From NCBI GenBank assembly GCA_030631725.1, contig DAOVKO010000008.1:1-19808 (forward strand): DNA of 19,808 nt, in the 5' to 3' direction. This document shows positions 15,116 to 19,808 of this stretch, piece by piece (within the stretch, counting starts at the first letter, position 1; each line of letters begins with the position of its first letter). The notes beneath the pieces are model-generated. The model was not told where the DNA came from. It did no database searches and was given only the letters and a program-made list of their open reading frames with translations. Made by a program: the position numbers and the translations under genes. Source of the DNA: Actinomycetes bacterium (GTDB lineage Bacteria; Planctomycetota; Phycisphaerae; JAACET01).

Positions 15116-15853
15116 TCAACCGGAAGAATTGTTGTGCTGAGCGTATTTGTTGAGGACCACGGTGTCGGCTTTCCCATCGGGACTGATCTGGCGCACGGCC
15201 AGGGAGATTTTGTTATCATCGTCGAGAACCTGCCAATAGAAATCGGCAATGTCCTGCGCCTGGCCCTGTAGCGGCACTATGTAAGGCGCACCCTCGAACG
15301 CTGGAATCGGATTGCCATCTTCCCGATACGTCGTAATTGCATAGCCGAATCCGGCCTGCACGAAGGCATACCGAAAACACTGATGCTCTGAATACTCCGT
15401 ACTGAACGGGCTGGCTTTAATAATCGACAGCCACGCTGGCCCATCACTCTGGCTCAAATCCACAAGCCCTGAAATTCGTGGTGTCCAATTCGGTTCGTCC
15501 GGCTCATGATTACGGCTCGCCAGCGCCTCCTCGAAGCTCAAGCCCTTACCAAGCCCCTCGTAAATCGTATCTGTCTGATCGCCATTACTGACGATCCATT
15601 TGCCTTGGCGTTCTCGCATTGCATTATAAATAATCAGCGAAGGATTCTTCACCTTCGCCGGATCGGCTGGGTGTGTCTTCAGCACGCCATCCTCTATGAC
15701 GAACACACGATTGCGGCTGTTTTCACTGCGGCCCATGATCCAGTAAACTTGAATCCACTGCTTGGCCTCGTTCTTGCCGACGATAATTCCCCGCCCCGGA
15801 TAACGATTCCCCCGCAAACGACTCTCAATATTATCCAACGCTGATTCCTTCAC
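15116..15853 (-). CDS. purO: PurO-type IMP cyclohydrolase
   Basis: This protein of about 245 aa matches the IMP cyclohydrolase (PurO/COG3363) family, which closes the ring of FAICAR to form IMP in the last step of purine synthesis. Recognisable blocks are RYPGRGIIVGK, YWIMGRSENSRNRVF, NPSLIIYNAMR, VSNGDQTDTIYEGL, EPNWTPRISG and FSTEYSEHQCFRYA. I chose GTG at 15853 because GGAG lies 5 nt upstream. An in-frame ATG at 15895 would add 14 residues without family character and lies upstream of that ribosome-binding site. It follows coaD by about 60 bp on the same strand. PurO is best known from archaea; bacteria mostly use PurH, so this is a PurO-like bacterial homologue. Whether it replaces the PurH cyclohydrolase domain here cannot be seen. 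Confidence 0.85.
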   Translation of the reverse strand: MKESALDNIESRLRGNRYPGRGIIVGKNEAKQWIQVYWIMGRSENSRNRVFVIEDGVLKTHPADPAKVKNPSLIIYNAMRERQGKWIVSNGDQTDTIYEGLGKGLSFEEALASRNHEPDEPNWTPRISGLVDLSQSDGPAWLSIIKASPFSTEYSEHQCFRYAFVQAGFGYAITTYREDGNPIPAFEGAPYIVPLQGQAQDIADFYWQVLDDDNKISLAVRQISPDGKADTVVLNKYAQHNNSSG

Positions 15854-15915
15854 CACTGCTCCTTTCTTGTAGTTGTTTATGTTCACGATAATCACGCTCT
15901 TCGGGCGTTGTTTGC

Positions 15916-16422
15916 TTAGGAAGAACCCGGAGGGTTAGCGAATTTGGCTTTGACTCGCTTGACGATCGGCTCGGGCAGAAAGGCGGAGATGTCCCCGCCC
16001 ATGCTGGCGACTTCCTTGATTAAGCTGCTGGAGAGGTGGGCGTATTGCTCGGAGCTCATGACGAAGATGGTCTCCACGCCGGCTACCGAGCGGTTGGTCA
16101 GGGCTAGGGTGAATTCATAATGGTAGTCGCTGAGGGTGCGGATGCCGCGGAGGATAACGTCGGCCTGGATCCTCCTGACGTATTCGACGGTGAGACAATC
16201 GTAGCTGTCCACGCGGACGTTGGGAATCTCGGCTACCAACTGGCGGATCATCTCCAGCCGTTCGGCTAAGGGGAAGAAGTGCTCCTTGGCGGGGTTCTCG
16301 CCCACGGCTACGATGAGTTGGCCAAAGAGCGGCGCACCCCGTCGGACCACGTCGAGGTGGCCCAGGGTAAAGGGATCAAAAGCTCCGGGAAAGACTGCTG
16401 TAACTTTGTCGTTCTTGGTCAT
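15916..16422 (-). CDS. coaD: Phosphopantetheine adenylyltransferase
   Basis: CoaD adenylylates 4'-phosphopantetheine to dephospho-CoA, the penultimate step of CoA synthesis. The 168-aa length is normal. The nucleotidyltransferase motif FPGAFDPFTLGHLDVVRRG, including the T/HxGH-type TLGH, is at the N-terminus. Also visible are VAVGENPAKEHFFPLAERLE, the substrate loop ILRGIRTLSDYHYEF and the C-terminal ISSTxxR/K-type SSSLIKEVASMGGDIS. The start has GGAG 8 nt upstream. It is transcribed together with, or just before, the PurO-type gene and lies about 70 bp after the S24 repressor gene on the same strand, so repressor transcription could run into it unless stopped by the hairpin between them. Confidence 0.97.
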   Translation of the reverse strand: MTKNDKVTAVFPGAFDPFTLGHLDVVRRGAPLFGQLIVAVGENPAKEHFFPLAERLEMIRQLVAEIPNVRVDSYDCLTVEYVRRIQADVILRGIRTLSDYHYEFTLALTNRSVAGVETIFVMSSEQYAHLSSSLIKEVASMGGDISAFLPEPIVKRVKAKFANPPGSS

Positions 16423-16449
16423 TGTCTTGCTCCTGCTTGCATGTTTGGT

Positions 16450-16474
16450 CGGCGGTGATTTTACAGCGCCGCCG
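16450..16474 (-). other. GC-rich inverted repeat between repressor gene and coaD
   Basis: CGGCGG (16450-16455) and CCGCCG (16469-16474) form a 6-bp GC-only stem with a 13-nt loop, in the gap between the S24 gene and coaD. No T-run follows on the - strand, so it is at best a weak or factor-dependent terminator. Confidence 0.3.
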
Positions 16475-16493
16475 GGAGCTGGGCTATTGTTAA

Positions 16494-17222
16494 TTAGAAC
16501 CGCTTTTCGATCCTGATGGCCAAGGGACAGAGAAAATCCACGTCGGTGCGCTCGACGAGGACGTTTTCATGCTCAGTCTGGTTGAGCGGTATCAGCAAGA
16601 GCTTATTCTCGACCTGCTCGACGCGTTTGAAGGTTACGCCGTGGCCTTTGTCGCAATCGTTGGAAAAGCGGACAAAACAATCTTGGCCGCTCTCGGCTGG
16701 CACCGACGGGAAAAAGATCAGGATATCGCCGCTGCGATACGCTGGGGCCATGCTCGAACCGAGCACCTTTATGCCAAAAGTTCCGGGGTCGTCGCAATCG
16801 AGGATGGGAAAATATTCATCGGCATGTCCGACCGGATAGTCCAGGTCGGTCCAGTCTTCCGGCGGGCCGGCTGGGGCCCAGTTGATAATGGGCACAGCAG
16901 TGACGCTGGCCAGTTGCTCAGGTAGGCTCGCGGGGTCGGGCTCTGGATACAGTCCATGTTGACGAGCCTTCTCGACCACAGCCAGCAGGTCGGGGTGTCG
17001 CTGGGAGGCAGCCAGAAAAGTGAGCCGGGCTATCTCCTGCTGGCTGGCTTGGCAAGCCCGGCCGATCTGGGTGTTGGTTTCCGGAGTGGCTGGGGGGTCC
17101 TGGCCGCTGGCGATGCGCGAGAGGTAACCGCTGGTGATCCCGGCGGCTCTGGCGATGGAGCGCTGGCTTTGTCCGGATTGCCTGATAAGACTCTGGAGCA
17201 AATTACAGTACTCGCTGGCCAT
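16494..17222 (-). CDS. LexA/CI-like repressor: XRE HTH plus S24 peptidase domain
   Basis: This 242-aa protein has a prophage-repressor plan. The N-terminal helix-turn-helix is at about residues 9-40 (SQRSIARAAGITSGYLSRIA). A linker follows, then an S24 autoprotease domain with candidate cleavage bond A118-G119 (NWAPAGPP), nucleophile S157 (VLGSSMAPAYRSGD) and general base K199 (VTFKRVEQ). The order and rough spacing match LexA and lambda CI, so RecA-stimulated self-cleavage on DNA damage is plausible. The ATG starts about 6 nt after a perfect TATAAT, so the mRNA is probably leaderless, as for CI made from PRM. It is divergent from the HTH/DarTG unit, and both promoters contain TGCTTAGTAA. It probably represses that unit and itself. 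Confidence 0.88.
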   Translation of the reverse strand: MASEYCNLLQSLIRQSGQSQRSIARAAGITSGYLSRIASGQDPPATPETNTQIGRACQASQQEIARLTFLAASQRHPDLLAVVEKARQHGLYPEPDPASLPEQLASVTAVPIINWAPAGPPEDWTDLDYPVGHADEYFPILDCDDPGTFGIKVLGSSMAPAYRSGDILIFFPSVPAESGQDCFVRFSNDCDKGHGVTFKRVEQVENKLLLIPLNQTEHENVLVERTDVDFLCPLAIRIEKRF

Positions 17223-17228
17223 AACTCT

Positions 17229-17257
17229 ATTATAACCGATTACTAAGCATGTAACAA
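17229..17257 (-). promoter_or_regulatory. Leaderless promoter of the S24 repressor with embedded operator half
   Basis: On the - strand, TTGTTA (17252-17257) and TATAAT (17229-17234) are separated by 17 bp. The spacer contains TGCTTAGTAA (17240-17249), identical to the core of the divergent operator. The transcript start predicted about 6 nt after the -10 coincides with the A of the start codon at 17222. Confidence 0.8.
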
Positions 17258-17295
17258 TAATTCGCCATATTTTTTTGTTTTTTTTGGATTTTCAC

Positions 17296-17344
17296 TTGTG
17301 AGCCGGTCTGGTTTGGCATATACTGCTTAGTGCTTAGTAAGCAC
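17296..17344 (+). promoter_or_regulatory. Divergent promoter with palindromic operator
   Basis: TTGTGA (17296-17301) and TATACT (17319-17324) have a 17-bp spacer. A perfect 15-bp palindrome GTGCTTA-G-TAAGCAC (17330-17344) covers the expected transcript start, and TGCTTAG is also repeated in tandem (17324-17330 and 17331-17337). The T-rich tract at 17266-17288 between the two divergent promoters could serve as an UP element for either. The palindrome shares TGCTTAGTAA with the spacer of the opposite promoter, as expected for a shared repressor. Confidence 0.8.
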
Positions 17345-17392
17345 ATAAAGTTGCTGGTGGTTAGTTTGGGTCTTTCCTGGCAGGAGATGAGT

Positions 17393-17578
17393 ATGAATAG
17401 CTTTATTGAGGAGTACCTGACAGCCGAAAAGGCAGCCGCGATTCTGGACGTAACTCCACAGATGATTCGTAAGCTCTGTCATGGGGGTCACTTACCTTTT
17501 TACAAAGTCGGCCGATGTATCCGCATCTCCCGACCAGACTTCGATCAGTACCTCACCCGCCAGCGGGTTGCCAGTTGA
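17393..17578 (+). CDS. Excisionase/AlpA-like small HTH protein
   Basis: This 61-aa protein is a MerR/excisionase-type winged helix (HTH_17 style): a YLTAEKAAAILDVTPQMIRK helix-turn-helix, then GHLPFYKVGRCIRISRPDFDQYL, where the wing and C-terminal helix end. I chose ATG 17393 because AGGAG lies 6 nt upstream. An in-frame ATG at 17387 is too close to that site, and an earlier TTG-type start lies at the transcript start itself. It is the first gene of the divergent transcript facing the S24 repressor, a position like cro or xis in temperate phages and integrative elements. No integrase is seen in the window. It could control excision or regulate the downstream genes. Confidence 0.8.
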   Translation: MNSFIEEYLTAEKAAAILDVTPQMIRKLCHGGHLPFYKVGRCIRISRPDFDQYLTRQRVAS

Positions 17579-17592
17579 TCAGACAACATTGG

Positions 17593-17847
17593 TGCAAATT
17601 GGACGGACTTCATACGGACTTCATTAAGGACTTATCCAAGCGTGCCAAAGAGATTATCAACCATTTAGGTTTTGAGGAGCACATCGTCAAGCTCAGCGAA
17701 TACCTCACAGCCTTGATTTTGCGGGCGATAACGGGCAAGATAGATTTGCGCAAGGAGGTTATCTGGTGCCTGTGCCGAGCCCTACGCCAATCTACCGCTT
17801 TATCCATGTGGACAACCTCCACGTATGTCTCCGGCGCACTGGTTTGA
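17593..17847 (+). pseudogene. C-terminal relic resembling type I restriction specificity subunit (HsdS)
   Basis: In the frame after the HTH stop, a stretch of about 55 codons has no start codon or ribosome-binding site of its own, but reads like the end of an HsdS protein: a helical segment with KRAKEIINHL, then IVKLSEYLTALILRAITGKI and DLRKEV (to about 17760). EYRTALI..AVTGKIDVR is the usual closing motif of the HsdS coiled-coil spacer. The frame then runs into the darT start region and closes at 17847; that part has no family character. The upstream specificity domains, hsdM and hsdR are absent. DarTG loci are often found inside type I restriction operons, which fits a deletion that removed most of the locus. 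Identification rests on one short motif. Confidence 0.55.
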
Positions 17848-18410
17848 ATGCTCCCAATTACACACCCGATGATGGGCTGATATACAAGCCAATCCACAAC
17901 GTTGATATTCAATAACATCGCCGAGTTACCCAAATTCCATGCGGCCCCGGCGGCGTTATTCACGATTATGTGTCCTTCTACTTCGGCTATCAGTCTCCGA
18001 TGATGTTTCAGCTAAAAACGGGCCGTGTGGACGGCTATAATGAAGGGCAGGAACCCTTGATTTACCTGCTCTCGACTGTACAAGCCGTGCAGCAGAGCGG
18101 TGCTCGCTTTGTGTTCTCAGATGGACACGGTATTGCCCGTTGGACAGACTGGTTTGACGATCTCAAGGAATTGAACAAAGTGGACTGGGACATGGTGTAC
18201 GAACGTTATTGGGCAGACAACACCGACGATATGGACCGCCAACGCAGAAAGCAAGCCGAGTTTCTGGTCTACAAATTCTGCCAGTGGTCCTTGATAGAGA
18301 GAATTGCTGTAATTAATGATAGTATGAAGAACAGGGTTGAAGGTATCATGAGCAACTTCTCGTCGGACATGCGTCGAGATGTACTCATTAAGCCGCAGTG
18401 GTATTACTGA
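17766..18410 (+). pseudogene. darT: DarT DNA ADP-ribosyltransferase toxin, interrupted by in-frame TAA
   Basis: DarT attaches ADP-ribose from NAD to thymidines in single-stranded DNA. From GTG 17766, with AAGGAGG 7 nt upstream, 214 codons in one frame give a whole DarT: PSPTPIYRFIHVDNLHVCLR, YKPIHNVDIQ, then IPCGPGGVIHDYVSFYFGYQ, FVFSDGHG and RQRRKQAEFLVYKFCQW with the probable catalytic E165. Codon 50, right after HNVDIQ, is TAA (17913-17915), and the frame continues unchanged with HRRVTQIPCGPGG. One base change from GAA, CAA or AAA would explain it. Restart at GTG 17970 would drop the NAD-binding N-terminus and the conserved Arg, so the product should be inactive. Stop readthrough or an assembly error are the alternatives. 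Confidence 0.9.
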
Positions 18411-18423
18411 AAGGGAGATCTCC

Positions 18424-19476
18424 ATGATAGAGATCACTCGGGGCAACATTCTTAGGGCTGATGCGGAGGCCCTGGTCAACACGGTGAACTGTGTTGGCTA
18501 CATGGGCAAAGGCATTGCACTTCAGTTCAAGAAAGCCTTTCCTGCGAACTTCAAGGCCTATGAACGTGCTTGCCGTGCGGAAAAGGTCGTGCTGGGAAAG
18601 ATGTTCGTGTTTGCAACGAATTCTTTCGTGAACCCAAAATACATCATCAATTTTCCCACCAAGCGACATTGGCGAGGGAAGTCGCGGCTTGCGGATATTG
18701 AATCCGGATTGAGAACGTTAATCGAGGAGGTCAAGAAATTGGACATTTCGTCCGTTGCAATTCCTCCTCTGGGGTGCGGTCTCGGCGGACTTAATTGGGG
18801 CGTCGTACGTTCGATGATTGAAAAGGCGTTAGCCGAATTGCCCGGCGTGCAGGTACTGCTCTTTGAACCTGCCGGAGCGCCGGATGCCAGAGCCATGCCG
18901 GTGCGGACGCAGCAGCCCAAAATGACTGTAGCCAGAGCACTGCTCGTCAAGCTCATGCAGCAATACGCAGAAACGGCCTATCGTCTCACGTTACTCGAGA
19001 TTCAAAAGTTGGCTTATTTTCTTCAGGAAGCTGGCGAACCCTTGAGGTTGAAATATGAACGACATATCTATGGGCCTTATGCACATAACTTGAACAAGGT
19101 CCTGGAAGTAATGGAAGGCCATTTCACGCAAGGCTATGGCGATACACAAAAACCGGACGTCGAAATCGAACTGCTTTCCGGCACAACACAAAAAGCCGAT
19201 AAGTTTTTGGAGACACATCGAGAGTATCATGCACGTCTGCAGAGAGTGGAGGAATTAATTGAGGGGTTTGAAACGCCTTACGGAATGGAATTGCTCTCCT
19301 CGGTTCATTGGGTGGCACGGCACGACTCCACAGCTGCCCGAAATGCAGACGAAGCTGTCCAGAAAATTCACGAGTGGACTGATCGCAAACAGCGAATGTT
19401 CCGTTCGGAGCATATTTGTATCGCTTGGGACCGCTTGACAGAAAAGGGCTGGTTGCCGCAAACGCCGAAAAACTAA
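18424..19476 (+). CDS. darG: DarG macrodomain antitoxin
   Basis: This 350-aa antitoxin of DarT removes ADP-ribose from DNA thymidines and also binds the toxin. The N-terminal macrodomain (about 1-155) shows ITRGNILRADAEALVNTVNC, the loop VGYMGKGIALQFKKAFP, the catalytic-lysine block NFPTKRHWRGKSRL and IPPLGCGLGGLNW. These keep the Asn and Lys used by DarG macrodomains. The C-terminal domain (about 170-350; LEIQKLAYFLQEAGEPL, YGPYAHNLNKVLEVMEGH, MELLSSVHWVA) is the usual toxin-neutralising part. The start is ATG 18424, with GGAG 6 nt upstream, 13 bp after darT. No disruption is visible, so an intact antitoxin accompanies a broken toxin gene. Confidence 0.93.
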   Translation: MIEITRGNILRADAEALVNTVNCVGYMGKGIALQFKKAFPANFKAYERACRAEKVVLGKMFVFATNSFVNPKYIINFPTKRHWRGKSRLADIESGLRTLIEEVKKLDISSVAIPPLGCGLGGLNWGVVRSMIEKALAELPGVQVLLFEPAGAPDARAMPVRTQQPKMTVARALLVKLMQQYAETAYRLTLLEIQKLAYFLQEAGEPLRLKYERHIYGPYAHNLNKVLEVMEGHFTQGYGDTQKPDVEIELLSGTTQKADKFLETHREYHARLQRVEELIEGFETPYGMELLSSVHWVARHDSTAARNADEAVQKIHEWTDRKQRMFRSEHICIAWDRLTEKGWLPQTPKN

Positions 19477-19527
19477 TGTTGAAGATAACAGATAGAACAA
19501 GTTTTTGAAACTGCTAAGGAGCAGGCT

Positions 19528-19808
19528 ATGCAGATTCGTCATCCGGTGGCGGCGGGTAGTTTCTACGAAGCTGACGAAAAGGCGTGCAGGGCGAGTCTGG
19601 CTAAGTGCATTGAGGAAAAGATCGACTCGGTGGAATTGCCCCAGCGGATTGTGGCGGGCATCGTGCCCCACGCCGGCTGGATATTCAGCGGGCAGGTGGC
19701 TGGGGAAGTTTTTCGCAGTATTGCTCAGCAGGCTCAGCCGGAGGTGTTCGTTTTGTTCGGAGCCATGCACCGGAGCGTGACTCAGTTGGGCGGAATGTTT
19801 GCCGACGG
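19528..19808 (+). CDS. amrB: AmmeMemoRadiSam system protein B (MEMO1 family), N-terminal part
   Basis: The first 93 codons of a MEMO1-family protein are present, cut by the window end. Typical features are the start MQIRHPVAAGSFYEADE, then GIVPHAGWIFSGQVAGEVFR with the conserved His, and VFVLFGAMHR. The family is a dioxygenase-like fold that in bacteria is encoded with an AMMECR1-domain protein and a radical-SAM enzyme (AmmeMemoRadiSam system). Its reaction is not firmly known. AAGGAG lies 6 nt before the ATG. It is 51 bp downstream of darG on the same strand; it is probably the first core-genome gene after the accessory island, and the missing partners are expected further downstream. Confidence 0.9.
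   Translation, partial: MQIRHPVAAGSFYEADEKACRASLAKCIEEKIDSVELPQRIVAGIVPHAGWIFSGQVAGEVFRSIAQQAQPEVFVLFGAMHRSVTQLGGMFAD

Noticed and set aside
17970..18410. Independent gene starting at GTG 17970
   Set aside because: Its sequence is the continuation of DarT in the same frame, and no ribosome-binding site supports a separate start.

Overview
The window looks like a chromosomal segment of a strictly anaerobic, CO2-fixing or acetogenic bacterium. Its first 11.6 kb hold a Wood-Ljungdahl (reductive acetyl-CoA) operon, moderately GC-rich and all on the + strand. The lineage cannot be fixed from the sequence. A bacterial PurO-type IMP cyclohydrolase, free-standing four-helix-bundle elements and a possible PEP-CTERM-like tail would suit a Planctomycetota/PVC-type or similar uncultured lineage, but this is a guess.

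Region 1 (1-11617), carbon fixation. A truncated NuoF/HydB-like flavoprotein and a NuoG/HoxU-like iron-sulfur protein form an NAD(P)H-linked electron module. They are followed by acsB (acetyl-CoA synthase), acsC and acsD (the two corrinoid iron-sulfur protein subunits), acsV (reductive activator of the corrinoid protein), cooC (nickel-insertion ATPase) and acsE (methyl-THF:corrinoid methyltransferase). Two small partners of unknown function follow: a Cys-rich zinc-ribbon protein and a DUF3786 protein. A hairpin terminator ends the unit. CO dehydrogenase (acsA) is not in the window. Two repeat elements interrupt the operon: a four-helix-bundle gene with perfect 13-bp outer inverted repeats between acsB and acsC, and a REP/MITE-like double hairpin after acsE.

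Region 2 (11618-13497) is a degenerate intergenic stretch, a consensus -10 element and the tRNA-modification gene miaB.

Region 3 (13498-15094) is a visibly more A+T-rich two-gene module: an XRE/ImmA-type zinc-peptidase regulator overlapping a PIN-domain nuclease. It has a near-consensus promoter and two inverted repeats that could be autoregulatory operators. It is probably a toxin-antitoxin-like pair.

Region 4 (15116-16422, - strand) holds two housekeeping genes, coaD and a PurO-type IMP cyclohydrolase.

Region 5 (16494-19476) is a decaying accessory island. An S24/LexA-like repressor (- strand, apparently leaderless) lies back to back with an excisionase-type HTH gene. The two divergent consensus promoters share the decamer TGCTTAGTAA. 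Downstream on the + strand are a C-terminal relic resembling a type I restriction specificity subunit (hsdS), a darT toxin gene broken by an in-frame TAA at codon 50, and an apparently intact darG antitoxin. The island seems to combine a prophage-like switch with the remains of a restriction/DarTG defence locus.

Region 6 (19528-end) is the start of an AmmeMemoRadiSam-system protein B (MEMO1-family) gene.
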